Positions 1 through 8,496 of a stretch of 33,465 nt of DNA are shown piece after piece; position 1 is the first letter of the stretch, and every line of letters starts with the position of its first letter. The stretch spans positions 1-33,465 of the forward strand of contig JAFVDH010000006.1 of NCBI GenBank assembly GCA_017478515.1, in the 5' to 3' direction. Source of the DNA: a bacterium. GTDB taxonomy: Bacteria > Cyanobacteriota > Vampirovibrionia > Gastranaerophilales > Gastranaerophilaceae. Position numbers and translations under genes: made by a program. Below the pieces are notes generated by a model. That model saw only the letters and a list, made by a program, of their open reading frames with translations. It was not told the DNA's origin and ran no database searches.

Positions 1-102
1 ATAGATAAATACATATACTATTACAACAATGAAAGGTATCAATGGAGCAGAAATAAAATGACTCCTGTTGAATACAGAAGTCATTTATTACTTGCTTCTT
101 GA
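1..102 (+). CDS. IS3-family transposase (OrfB), C-terminal end, partial
   Basis: Frame 1 is open from the window edge to a TGA at 100-102 and gives 33 residues. These include a YIYYYNNERYQ stretch, then KMTPVEYRSHLL. That pattern (tyrosine-rich segment, then tPxeYR) is the C-terminal signature of IS3/IS150-group DDE transposases, just after the last catalytic Glu of the rve domain. The rest of the gene lies outside the window, so intactness cannot be judged. It is followed by an IS3-like terminal repeat, as expected for the OrfB end of such an element. Confidence 0.8.
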   Translation: MDKYIYYYNNERYQWSRNKMTPVEYRSHLLLAS

Positions 103-141
103 ACCGAGTTTTTTCTTTGTCTAGTTTATTGGGCTCAGTTC
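1..141 (+). mobile_element. Right end of an IS3-family insertion sequence
   Basis: Downstream of the transposase stop is a T-rich stretch and then a terminal-repeat-like sequence (about 117-141). On the minus strand it reads GAACTGAGCCC...ACTAGACA, which resembles the TGxACTGxCCC...TTxGACA ends of IS150-group elements. The exact last base is uncertain by a few nucleotides. The left end is outside the window. The element stops about 27 nt short of the tRNA-Cys 3' end. Confidence 0.65.
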
Positions 142-167
142 CTATAAATCAGGTCTTTTATTAAAAA

Positions 168-238
168 AGGCGACACCCAGATTCGAACTGGGGGTAAAAG
201 CTTTGCAGGCTCCTGCCTTACCACTTGGCCATGTCGCC
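168..238 (-). tRNA. tRNA-Cys (GCA anticodon)
   Basis: On the minus strand a complete cloverleaf can be folded. The acceptor stem starts GGCGACA and closes with TGTCGCC, followed by the D arm (GCC...GGC), a 5-bp anticodon stem with loop CTGCAAA, and a T arm with GTTCGAATC. The anticodon GCA (plus-strand positions 204-206) reads Cys codons. The discriminator is U, typical of tRNA-Cys. CCA is not encoded; a T-run follows at once and probably ends transcription. Confidence 0.96.
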
Positions 239-252
239 GTATCTGTAAATTA

Positions 253-281
253 ATAATATTGTAATCAAAGCTCTTTGTCAA
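253..281 (-). promoter_or_regulatory. Promoter of tRNA-Cys
   Basis: On the minus strand there is a perfect -35 TTGACA (276-281), a 17-nt spacer, and -10 TATTAT (253-258). The tRNA 5' end is about 14 nt downstream. This is one of the strongest sigma-70-type promoters in the window. Confidence 0.85.
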
Positions 282-395
282 TAACTCTTGTTTATATTAT
301 TTTTTTTCACGTTACATTTTATTAAAAAACATGTTTTATAATGTTTTTTATTATACAATTATATAACAACTAAGTCATAAATCGGGAGGTATATA

Positions 396-2393
396 GTGAT
401 TTTAGAATTAGACCGTGATTTCAGTTTATCTGAAAACGCTTTAAAGGTATTGGAAAAAAGATATTTAAAAAGAGATAAAAACGGAGAGTGTGTTGAAACT
501 CCTGCAACAATGTTTGAAAGAGTTGCACATTCAATTGCTCTTGCAGAGTTACAATATGGCAAAACTGAATCTGATGTTGATAAATTAACAAAAGAATTCT
601 ATGATGCAATAACAAAAAGATATTTTATGCCAAATTCACCTACGCTAATGAATGCGGGTCGTGAATTGGGTCAATTATCGGCATGTTTCGTATTACCTGT
701 AGAAGACAGCCTTGAGGGTATTTTTGAAACGGTTAAAAATACGGCTCTAATTCACAAATCAGGCGGTGGAACAGGATTTTCTTTCTCTCGTTTGAGAGCA
801 AAAAACAGCGTTGTTAAATCAACAATGGGTGTATCTTCAGGCCCTGTTTCATTTATGGAAGTATTTAACGCAGCAACTGAAGCTGTTAAACAAGGCGGTA
901 CAAGACGTGGTGCTAATATGGGTATTTTGAGAGTTGACCACCCTGATATTTTGGAATTTATTAATTGCAAAAACGATACTTCTAAATTGAATAACTTTAA
1001 TATTTCGGTTGCTTTGACTGACAAGTTCATGGAAGCTGTTAAGAATAATTCTGAATATGAATTAATTCATCCGAATACAGGCGAAGTTGCAGGAAAAATG
1101 AATGCAAAAGAAGTATTTGATAAAATTGTTAATAACGCATGGTCTACAGGTGAACCCGGTATTATATTTATCGATACAATGAATGCTGACAATCCGACTC
1201 CTCAAATTGGTGAAATTGAATCAACTAACCCTTGCGGAGAAGTACCGTTACTTCCTTATGAGGCTTGTAACTTAGGCTCTATTAATCTTGGCTTAATGGT
1301 TGAAGATGGCGAAATTAATTGGGATAAATTGGCTGAAATTACTAAATTGTCTATTATTTTCTTGGATGACGTTATCACTGTTAATAATTATCCGCTTCCT
1401 AAAATTGCCGAAATGGTTCAAAATAACAGAAAAATCGGTTTGGGCGTTATGGGTTGGGCTGATATGCTTATGAAATTAAACATTCCTTATAACTCTGAAG
1501 AGGGTACTAAGCTTGCATCTCAAGTTATGGAATTTATCGATTATCATTCAAAAGTTCAATCAATAGAGCTTTCTAAGGAAAGAGGTGCTTTCAAAAATAT
1601 GCCGGGAAGTATTTATGATAATAAAAACTTCTTGTCAACAAAATATGCAGGAAAATCAGCCGGCATGATAACGGATGAAATGTGGGTTGATTTAGATAAT
1701 CAGATAAAAGAATACGGAATAAGAAATGCTACAACAACATGTATTGCTCCGACAGGTACAATTTCAATGATAGCAAGTGCATCAGGCGGAGTTGAACCGT
1801 TATTCGGACTTGTATTCATGCGTTGCGTAATGGATGGCACTGAAATGCTTGAAGTTAATCCTATATTTAAAGAATACGCAATTAAGCATGGATTTTATTC
1901 TGAAGATTTAATGAGACAAATTTCTGAAGAGGGTACAATTGCTCATGTTGACGGTGTTGATGAACAATCTAAACATATTTTCTCAACTGCACATGATGTT
2001 TCTCCGTACTGGCATGTTAAAATGCAGGCTGCATTCCAATTACACACTGATAATGCAGTATCAAAAACAGTAAATTTTGTTGAATCTGCGACTAAAAAAG
2101 ATATTGAAGATACCTATATCTTGGCTTACGAAAACAACTTGAAAGGTATTACTGTATACAGAAATAACTGCAGACCTATTCAACCAATGAATTTAACAAA
2201 GAAAAAAGAAGAAGAAAAACCTGTTGAAGAAGTTGAAATTAAAGTTGAAGAGGTTGTAGAAGAAACAACGACGGAAGATTATAATCCGACAGGAGAAATT
2301 AAAACGGTTGTATGCCCTGAATGCGGCAATAAAATTGAAATGGCTGAGGGCTGTTTTATCTGCTTAAATTGCGGATATTCAGGCTGTTCTTAA
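396..2393 (+). CDS. nrdJ: Adenosylcobalamin-dependent (class II) ribonucleoside-diphosphate reductase
   Basis: The enzyme reduces ribonucleotides to deoxyribonucleotides in the cytoplasm using vitamin B12 rather than a tyrosyl radical subunit. Seen in the 665-residue product: GGTRRGANMG; NPCGE at 278-282, with the active-site Cys at 280; CIAPTGTISMIA; and YRNNCRPIQP. The Lys/Glu-rich linker near residues 615-635 leads to a C-terminal zinc-ribbon-like module (Cys640, 643, 656, 659) and a terminal Cys664, the kind of tail that re-reduces the active site. The start is a GTG at 396, because a strong SD GGGAGG lies 6 nt upstream. It is single-gene, and I see no cobalamin riboswitch in the 157 nt upstream. 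It is somewhat shorter than many NrdJ proteins. Confidence 0.95.
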   Translation: MILELDRDFSLSENALKVLEKRYLKRDKNGECVETPATMFERVAHSIALAELQYGKTESDVDKLTKEFYDAITKRYFMPNSPTLMNAGRELGQLSACFVLPVEDSLEGIFETVKNTALIHKSGGGTGFSFSRLRAKNSVVKSTMGVSSGPVSFMEVFNAATEAVKQGGTRRGANMGILRVDHPDILEFINCKNDTSKLNNFNISVALTDKFMEAVKNNSEYELIHPNTGEVAGKMNAKEVFDKIVNNAWSTGEPGIIFIDTMNADNPTPQIGEIESTNPCGEVPLLPYEACNLGSINLGLMVEDGEINWDKLAEITKLSIIFLDDVITVNNYPLPKIAEMVQNNRKIGLGVMGWADMLMKLNIPYNSEEGTKLASQVMEFIDYHSKVQSIELSKERGAFKNMPGSIYDNKNFLSTKYAGKSAGMITDEMWVDLDNQIKEYGIRNATTTCIAPTGTISMIASASGGVEPLFGLVFMRCVMDGTEMLEVNPIFKEYAIKHGFYSEDLMRQISEEGTIAHVDGVDEQSKHIFSTAHDVSPYWHVKMQAAFQLHTDNAVSKTVNFVESATKKDIEDTYILAYENNLKGITVYRNNCRPIQPMNLTKKKEEEKPVEEVEIKVEEVVEETTTEDYNPTGEIKTVVCPECGNKIEMAEGCFICLNCGYSGCS

Positions 2394-2430
2394 AATTATC
2401 TGATAAACGTCAGATAGATATATTATTTTA

Positions 2431-2466
2431 AGGGCGGGATTTAATTTTTAAATTAAATCCCGCCCT
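2431..2466. terminator. Bidirectional terminator between nrdJ and recJ
   Basis: A 15-bp perfect inverted repeat (2431-2445 with 2452-2466), GC-rich at the base, has a 6-nt loop between two convergent genes. The T-tract is short on both sides, so it may act mainly by stem stability. Confidence 0.8.
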
Positions 2467-2473
2467 TTCATGC

Positions 2474-4825
2474 TTAGCTTATTGTTTGTAAATATTCTTC
2501 CAAATCAGGTTCTGTCATCATTTTTGTTTTAAATTCGTAAATATCATTTAGAATGAGTTCAAGTTCTTCATTTTCAATATTTTTTAATGTATTTGCAGTA
2601 CCAAATTTCAGTTTATATTGAGAGTCTGTATTGTCTAAAATATTTATGAATTTTTCGTTATGCAAAAAGTCAAGTGCTGTTGTTATTGCAATATCATTCA
2701 CTCCTAAAAAACTTGCTGCTTTATCTGTTTCAAAAATACCGTCTTTATTGTTTATCACAAATTTTATCATTCCTGAAAGAGTTTTTATAAAATCTTCTGT
2801 GCTTATAATTTTCAATTGCCCTTCCATAAAATGAATTCTGTGTGGAGAGACTGTTTCAATTATTTTTCGATAATGTTCATCGTCTGCAGGATAGTCAAAA
2901 AACATTAATGTTTCAGATTGTTTTAGCGTATTTGTGTTTATAATTTTTGAATAAATATCTTTGTAAGGTTTAAGATTTTCAACTATATTTTTGTCTTCTG
3001 CAAATACGGCAATATCTGTTTTTGAATTTTTGCAATAATCATTGACCGCATTAAATATATCTTTTTTCTTTCTGTGGTCATAAATTTTTAATGCTGAGTC
3101 ATCTTTTTGAGATTTTTCTTTTTCAAGATACTCGCTGTGAATATCTTTTAAAATCAATTGTAAGCTTATTTCTCCACGATAATCATTTAATTGCGGAGAA
3201 AAAGCGATATCTAGCGTGTCATTTTCAATTAAAGAAATATCTCCATGTCCCCACCAAACGCACTGAAACTCTTTTCCGTCTTTTTCAATAATCAATTTCA
3301 AATGATTTTTATCTTGACCCATAAGTGTTTTTTTCTTAAGTACGGCATTTTTTATACAAAATACAGGTGACGGATTTTCCGCTCCAAACGGTTCTAACTT
3401 GCTAATTTCGTTGATTAAATTTACATCAACGTCATTGGTTAAAAGTTCGCAATCAATATCCAATGTTGGGGTTAAATCAATAGTTTTAGCTTTTTCGTCT
3501 ATAACTTGAAGGAGAGCTTTTTTTACCTGTTCAAAATTTGATTTTTCTTCGCTAAAAGCCAAACCTGCCGCCATTTCGTGTCCGCCAAAACCATCTAACA
3601 GTTCTTCAATTGAGCAGATGGTATCGTATAGATGAATTCCTTTAATACTTCTTGCAGAGCATCTTATATTTTTTGTTACTTCTGAATATGTCATTAGAAA
3701 TGCAGGTTTGTGGAATGTTTCAACAAGTTTTGATGCTACTATCCCGATTATTCCTATATGCCAATCTTTATTGAATAAGATTATAGCACTTTCTTTATTA
3801 TTTTTCACCATGTCGCATGCTTGTAAAAAGGTTTCGTTGCAAAGTTCTTGTCTTATTTTATTAAAATTATTTACTTCAATAATAGCCATTTCAATTTCTT
3901 GTTTGTTATCTGAAATTAAAATATTTAAAGCGGATTTAACGTCATCCAGTCTGCCGCAGGCATTAATTCTCGGAGCAACGGAAAACGCAATTTTTTCACT
4001 GGTAAGGTTTTCTAAACTACAGCCGGCTTGTTCAAGCAGTCTTTTCAATCCGTAGTGTTCTCCTTGCGAGATAAGGTTTAGGCCTTTTTGTACTAGATAT
4101 CTGTTTTCGCCTATTAATGGTACAATATCGGCGATTGTTCCGACTGCGGCATAAGGAATAAGTGTGTTAACATATTCTTCTTTATTGTAGTTCAATAGAA
4201 GAGCCTGAGCCAGTTTAAACGCAACTCCGCAGCCTGCAAGTGCTGTCAGATGTTCAATTTTTTTTACTGTTAAAGCCTTATCTAAGGCGTTTGGAGCTTT
4301 TGGATTTATTATTGCGTAGGCTTCCGGTAAAATTTCAGGTGCTTCGTGGTGGTCTGTTATTATGCAGTCAACTTTAAAACTTTTTAGAAACTTTACTTCG
4401 TCGACATTGCTAACTCCGCAATCGACTGTTATTACAAGTTTCATTTTTTTTTCGGCAAGAAGTTTTACAAGCCTGCTGTTGTTTAATCCATGGCTGTCTG
4501 ATTCTCTGTCGGGAATAAAGTAATCTACATTTGCTCCAAGATGGTTTAAAGTTTTAAACAAGATTGATGTAGAAGTTATTCCATCTGCATCAAAATCGCC
4601 GTAGATAAGTATTTTTTCGTTATTTTCAATTGCTTTTGAAATTCTTTTGACAGCTTTTTCCATATCGGAAAAAGCTGTCGGACTTGATAATTTCATTTCT
4701 AAAGGATTTAAAAATTCTTTAATTTCGGTCTTTTTAGTTATGCCTCTAATTTCTAAAAGTTTTTCAATTAAAGGTTTTTTGTCATCGATTTGCGAATTTT
4801 TAATTATCCATTTAGTTTGAACCAT
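2474..4825 (-). CDS. recJ: Single-stranded-DNA-specific 5'-3' exonuclease RecJ
   Basis: RecJ degrades ssDNA 5'-3' in recombination and repair. The 783-residue product has DHH-family metal motifs: YGDFDADG at 75-82, VDCG at 134-137 and TDHH at 157-160. The DHHA1 motif GGHEMAAG is at 414-421. An OB-like region and a further C-terminal domain make it longer than E. coli RecJ (577 aa) and closer to the long RecJ of Firmicutes and related phyla. The ATG at 4825 lies 2 nt after the ctp stop codon, so the two genes are probably one transcript and translationally coupled. Confidence 0.95.
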   Translation of the reverse strand: MVQTKWIIKNSQIDDKKPLIEKLLEIRGITKKTEIKEFLNPLEMKLSSPTAFSDMEKAVKRISKAIENNEKILIYGDFDADGITSTSILFKTLNHLGANVDYFIPDRESDSHGLNNSRLVKLLAEKKMKLVITVDCGVSNVDEVKFLKSFKVDCIITDHHEAPEILPEAYAIINPKAPNALDKALTVKKIEHLTALAGCGVAFKLAQALLLNYNKEEYVNTLIPYAAVGTIADIVPLIGENRYLVQKGLNLISQGEHYGLKRLLEQAGCSLENLTSEKIAFSVAPRINACGRLDDVKSALNILISDNKQEIEMAIIEVNNFNKIRQELCNETFLQACDMVKNNKESAIILFNKDWHIGIIGIVASKLVETFHKPAFLMTYSEVTKNIRCSARSIKGIHLYDTICSIEELLDGFGGHEMAAGLAFSEEKSNFEQVKKALLQVIDEKAKTIDLTPTLDIDCELLTNDVDVNLINEISKLEPFGAENPSPVFCIKNAVLKKKTLMGQDKNHLKLIIEKDGKEFQCVWWGHGDISLIENDTLDIAFSPQLNDYRGEISLQLILKDIHSEYLEKEKSQKDDSALKIYDHRKKKDIFNAVNDYCKNSKTDIAVFAEDKNIVENLKPYKDIYSKIINTNTLKQSETLMFFDYPADDEHYRKIIETVSPHRIHFMEGQLKIISTEDFIKTLSGMIKFVINNKDGIFETDKAASFLGVNDIAITTALDFLHNEKFINILDNTDSQYKLKFGTANTLKNIENEELELILNDIYEFKTKMMTEPDLEEYLQTIS

Positions 4826-4827
4826 AA

Positions 4828-6045
4828 TTACTTACTGCATTTTAAATTACATTGCTGTGATAGTACTTCGACAGCTTTTTTTAGTTGAACATCATTTTTA
4901 TTTTTAATATCTTCTTCAGAAAGTTTTACGAGAATATCAGGAGTAATGCCTTTTTTATGAATATCAGTTCCGTTAGGAGTTAAATATCTTTGAATAGTGA
5001 TATTAACGCCTGAGCCCTCAGGAAGTTTGTTTATTTCTTGAACAAGACCTTTACCGAAAGATTGGTCGCCGATAATAATTGCTCTGCCGTTATCTTTTAG
5101 AGCTCCGGAAAGGATTTCGCTTGCAGATGCAGAACCTTTGTTAATAAGTACTGCTATAGGAGCTTGGGTAAGCGTTGTATAGCCTGCACGTTCTGTTTGT
5201 TTGTACCCGTCTCTGTCTACAGTGCTTACAATTATACTGTTTTGAAGTAACATTCTTGAGATGAATATAGCATTTGTTAAAAGTCCGCCTGGATTCGAAC
5301 GGAGGTCTATTATGTATGCTTTTTTCTTTTTGGTATTCATCAAGATATTTGAAACATCTTGTGCTACGTGTTTGCTTATGAAAGAGCTTATTCTTATATA
5401 TTGAATTTCATCCGGAATAACGGTTGTATTTCCGTCAGGAAGTTTTGTTGAAACTGCTTTAATTTCAATTTCATCTCTTACAACAGAATATTTCTTAAGT
5501 TCATTACCTCTTTTAATATTTAAAGTAACGGTTGTGCCTTTTTCACCTCTAATTCTTTCAGCTGCTTTATCTATAGACATACCTTTAGTGCTTTCGCCGT
5601 CTATTTCTAAAATTTCATCGTCGGCTAAAATACCTGCCGCTTCAGCAGGAGAACCCTCTATTGGTGAAATTACCATTAATTTCCCGTCTTTAAGAGATAT
5701 TTGAATTCCGATACCTTTTAATGAACCCTTAATTGATGCTGTTTCTTCTGCAAATTCTTTTGGGTCTAAGAATTTTGTATACGGGTCGTTTAAGCTTGCA
5801 AGCATTGTATCTATTGCAACATAAGCATCTTCGTCTGTTTTTATTTTTCCCTCATATTTATATCTCCATCTTCTCCAGTCCTGCTGGTTATTGGTTTGGT
5901 CTACGTATTTTTTGTTTACAAGTTTCCAAACATCGTCATACAGTTCAACAGGCGAATAGGCAAATGTTTTTCCTGTTATAAATCCTGCAAATATTAGCAA
6001 AAATACCGCAGTTGTCGTAATTAATTTCTTTAAAGATTTGTTCAT
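4828..6045 (-). CDS. ctp: Carboxyl-terminal processing protease (S41 family)
   Basis: A secreted or envelope serine protease that trims C-termini. From the ATG at 6045 (405 aa) it has a signal peptide/anchor at about residues 7-29 and a PDZ domain near 108-185. The S41 catalytic core has GSASASE with the likely nucleophile Ser307, and FGKGLVQ with Lys332, 25 residues later as in CtpB-type enzymes. An upstream in-frame ATG would give 445 aa, but I choose 6045. It has AGGGA 9 nt upstream and a clean signal peptide, and a TATAAT -10 box (6074-6079, minus strand) would put the transcript start downstream of the longer start. It is the first gene of a ctp-recJ unit. Confidence 0.93.
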   Translation of the reverse strand: MNKSLKKLITTTAVFLLIFAGFITGKTFAYSPVELYDDVWKLVNKKYVDQTNNQQDWRRWRYKYEGKIKTDEDAYVAIDTMLASLNDPYTKFLDPKEFAEETASIKGSLKGIGIQISLKDGKLMVISPIEGSPAEAAGILADDEILEIDGESTKGMSIDKAAERIRGEKGTTVTLNIKRGNELKKYSVVRDEIEIKAVSTKLPDGNTTVIPDEIQYIRISSFISKHVAQDVSNILMNTKKKKAYIIDLRSNPGGLLTNAIFISRMLLQNSIIVSTVDRDGYKQTERAGYTTLTQAPIAVLINKGSASASEILSGALKDNGRAIIIGDQSFGKGLVQEINKLPEGSGVNITIQRYLTPNGTDIHKKGITPDILVKLSEEDIKNKNDVQLKKAVEVLSQQCNLKCSK

Positions 6046-6151
6046 AGTTAAATTTCCCTTTTTCATATTTCTAATTATACCCCACTCATAATTATTAAGA
6101 TGTAAAAAATTCAAAAATGTTTCAAAAAATTTAAACCTCTTAATATTTAAT

Positions 6152-6179
6152 TTGAAAAAAGACATGTTTAGATTACACT
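6152..6179 (+). promoter_or_regulatory. Predicted promoter for the 6205-8252 operon
   Basis: TTGAAA (6152-6157), a 16-nt spacer, and TACACT (6174-6179). Each box matches 4 of 6 consensus bases or better, and the boxes lie just upstream of a strong SD and the small ORF. Confidence 0.5.
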
Positions 6180-6204
6180 TTTATTAATAGACATAGGAGG
6201 TTTT

Positions 6205-6324
6205 ATGCACGAATACGTATTTAAATTAAAAAAAGGCGAAATAGAAATAGAATTAAAATCTGATGATTTAGAATTTGTAGAAGAACAAATGAACAAATGG
6301 CGTGAAGAAATAATGAAAAAATAG
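6205..6324 (+). CDS. 39-aa microprotein related to the N-terminus of the next gene
   Basis: A short ORF with a textbook SD (AGGAGG, 6195-6200) 4 nt before ATG, ending in TAG. The product starts MHEYVFKLKKGEIEIELK and is charged, with predicted beta-beta-alpha character. It shares a pattern with residues 4-36 of the next protein: YxF, then KK, an alternating hydrophobic strand ending IE, an acidic turn, then a Q...W helix. It is the first gene of an apparent three-gene operon with the 289-aa protein and mnmA. Its function is unknown. The ideal SD and shared pattern argue strongly that it is a real gene. Confidence 0.8.
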   Translation: MHEYVFKLKKGEIEIELKSDDLEFVEEQMNKWREEIMKK

Positions 6325-6343
6325 TTAAAGGGTAAAAAGTCAG

Positions 6344-7213
6344 ATGACAAGTAAATATAAATTTACATTTAAAAAAGATGATGTATTCATAGAATACTGT
6401 ACAACAGATAAAGAGTCACTTTCCAGACAGTTTCAAATCTGGGTGACATGTGCATCTATTTATCAATACAGACATAAGGAAGAAGAATTAAGAGAAGAAA
6501 TTCAACAAAGAGCAATGAATACGCAAACTCCTATTCAAGTTGAACTAAAACCTGAACCCATAGTACTTCCGATGGAAGATGTGCATAAAGAGTCTGTAAA
6601 TTCTGATTATGCCAACAAAATGACGCTAAATGATTTACAAAACAAATCTAAGGACGAAATATCGGAATATAAGAAATCTGAAGAAGAAACTTTAGCCGAA
6701 AAGAAACAGGAAATAGCTCAAACTGTTGAGCAGGCAGGTCAAATAAGCGGCCATCTGGATGATTTATACAGTAACGAAAATAAAATTTTAAATTCTTTTG
6801 AATCTTTTAAAGAAAAATTAGAAGATGATGATATATTTTCAAACAAAACTGCAGATTTTGATAAAATATTAGAACATTCGATGAATAATGTTGTTCAAGA
6901 AATTGAAATAAGTAAAGATGACAGATTTTTGAAAATATTAAACGTGAAAAACGTAAGTACAAAATTAGAATACTTAATAGTAACGGCATATTACTTATCA
7001 GAATTTGAAAAACTTGATAAATTTACGCTAAAACTAATAAACGCAAAATTAATGCAAAATATTCAAGAAGCCGTAGATCACAATGTATTGCAAGAGGCAA
7101 TAGACAGAGGTCTTGTAGAAACACTTCCTAATCTTCCCGAAATATCGGGAAGTGTCGAATACCGATTAACAAATTTAGGAGAGGAAGTATTTTTAAATGG
7201 AACAAAGTTCTAA
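6344..7213 (+). CDS. Conserved-type hypothetical protein with microprotein-like N-terminal domain
   Basis: 289 residues, no signal peptide or membrane segment, so cytoplasmic. Three parts can be seen. An N-terminal domain (about 1-45) resembles the 39-aa product upstream. A long acidic, Lys/Glu-rich, probably coiled-coil or disordered middle spans about 45-165. A helical C-terminal domain (about 185-289) ends in a strand-turn segment (YRLTNLGEEVF) that could be a winged-helix wing. The gene overlaps mnmA by 17 nt, which implies translational coupling. I do not recognise the family. A role with tRNA modification is only suggested by the neighbour. Confidence 0.85.
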   Translation: MTSKYKFTFKKDDVFIEYCTTDKESLSRQFQIWVTCASIYQYRHKEEELREEIQQRAMNTQTPIQVELKPEPIVLPMEDVHKESVNSDYANKMTLNDLQNKSKDEISEYKKSEEETLAEKKQEIAQTVEQAGQISGHLDDLYSNENKILNSFESFKEKLEDDDIFSNKTADFDKILEHSMNNVVQEIEISKDDRFLKILNVKNVSTKLEYLIVTAYYLSEFEKLDKFTLKLINAKLMQNIQEAVDHNVLQEAIDRGLVETLPNLPEISGSVEYRLTNLGEEVFLNGTKF

Positions 7214-8252
7214 GACCAAAACAGCTGTTGTAGCTTTGAGCGGCGGTGTTGACAGTAGTGTTTGCTGCTATTTATTAAAAGAACAGGGTTATAAAGTGGT
7301 TGCCGTTACAGGCAAAATGACGAACTTATCCTCTGCCGAAATAACCTGCCAAAATGCTAAAAAAGTCGCTGACAATATTGGTATTGAACATGTTATTCTT
7401 GATTTAACAAAAGACTTTAACAGAAATGTTATAGAATATTTTAACAGTACATATAAAAACGGTAAAACTCCAAATCCCTGTGCAATGTGCAACAGAACTA
7501 TTAAATGGGGAAAAATTTTTGATTACGCTTTAAATGAATTAAATGCGGATATCTTTGCAACGGGACATTATGCTAATATCCAAAATATCGGGGAATACAA
7601 AACTCTTTTTCCCGCAAAAGATGAAAAAAAAGACCAGATGTATTTTTTGTATTCTTTAAACCAAAAACAGCTTAACAAAACAATCTTTCCGCTATACAAA
7701 TACGATAAAACTCAGGTAAGAGAAATTGCTCAAAAAATTGATATTCCGTCAAAGTACCAAAAAGATTCTTTGGATACGTGTTTTATAGAAAAACCTCAAA
7801 CCTTAAAAGAATATTTGTTTGATATGTTTGGCGAAAAAAAAGGTAATTTTATTCACATAAATACAGGAAAAATTCTTGGCGAACATTCGGGATTTTATCA
7901 TTATACAATAGGTCAGCGAAAGGGGTTAGAAATAGCTTACAGCGAGCCTTTGTATGTTATTAAAATTGATGCGGAAAATAATATAGTATATGTCGGAGAA
8001 AAACCTAATGCTTACGGCACTGAATTGACACTTAAAAATTTGAATTTTGTATATCCGTTTGAAGAAAAATCTTTTGATATAAAAACAAAAATTCGATACA
8101 ATATGGAAAAAGTTGATGCTCATGTTGAAATATTTGAGGATAAAGCATCAATGACTTTTAATGAACCTGTATATTCAATAACTCCTGCACAAATTGCCGT
8201 CTTTTATGATAAAACCGACGGACATTTGATAGGCGGAGGAGAAATTATTTAA
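7197..8252 (+). CDS. mnmA: tRNA-specific 2-thiouridylase MnmA
   Basis: MnmA thiolates U34 of Lys, Glu and Gln tRNAs using ATP and a persulfide relay. The 351-aa product has the PP-loop SGGVDSS at 15-21 and the catalytic Cys95 in TPNPCAMCNR. The second cysteine, Cys195, lies in SLDTCFI, equivalent to the family's SQDxCF. GHYA, the central TIGQRKG motif and a C-terminal beta-barrel region complete the family layout. The start at 7197 has a GAGAGGAAG SD. Its stop codon abuts the 8-bp direct repeat that flanks the inverted-repeat element at 8259. Confidence 0.96.
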   Translation: MEQSSKTKTAVVALSGGVDSSVCCYLLKEQGYKVVAVTGKMTNLSSAEITCQNAKKVADNIGIEHVILDLTKDFNRNVIEYFNSTYKNGKTPNPCAMCNRTIKWGKIFDYALNELNADIFATGHYANIQNIGEYKTLFPAKDEKKDQMYFLYSLNQKQLNKTIFPLYKYDKTQVREIAQKIDIPSKYQKDSLDTCFIEKPQTLKEYLFDMFGEKKGNFIHINTGKILGEHSGFYHYTIGQRKGLEIAYSEPLYVIKIDAENNIVYVGEKPNAYGTELTLKNLNFVYPFEEKSFDIKTKIRYNMEKVDAHVEIFEDKASMTFNEPVYSITPAQIAVFYDKTDGHLIGGGEII

Positions 8253-8258
8253 ATTTTA

Positions 8259-8481
8259 GGTAATCATATACAAGTCTACACAAATAATAAAAATATCATA
8301 TTCGATATTTCACTTCTAATTCGTTAATTTCAACCATAGACCTCATAACTCGTGCTTACGCACTCAAACAAATGAGGTCTTGCAATTGTTTCAATAAACG
8401 AATTTACGAAGTTCCATAAAGATATGATTATTTTTATTATTTATGTAAACATAACCTTACATAAAATTATGTATAATTACC
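8259..8481. mobile_element. Inverted-repeat (MITE-like) element, copy 1
   Basis: About 223 bp starting GGTAATCATATACAAG and ending TATAATTACC. It has terminal inverted repeats, then an internal AATAATAAAAAT inverted pair, then an imperfectly self-complementary core. The centre is a 9-bp perfect stem (8338-8346 with 8372-8380) around a 25-nt loop that itself contains GTGC-TTAC-GCAC. It is flanked by an exact 8-bp direct repeat AAATTTTA (8251-8258 and 8482-8489), as a target-site duplication would be. There is no coding capacity. It sits between convergent mnmA and an XRE gene. A second copy is at 18319-18540 with the core in the opposite orientation. Confidence 0.85.
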
Positions 8482-8496
8482 AAATTTTATTTATAG

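Noticed and set aside
239..395. Cobalamin riboswitch upstream of nrdJ
   Set aside because: Only 157 AT-rich nt separate the tRNA promoter from the gene, and no B12-box-like sequence or multi-stem fold was seen.
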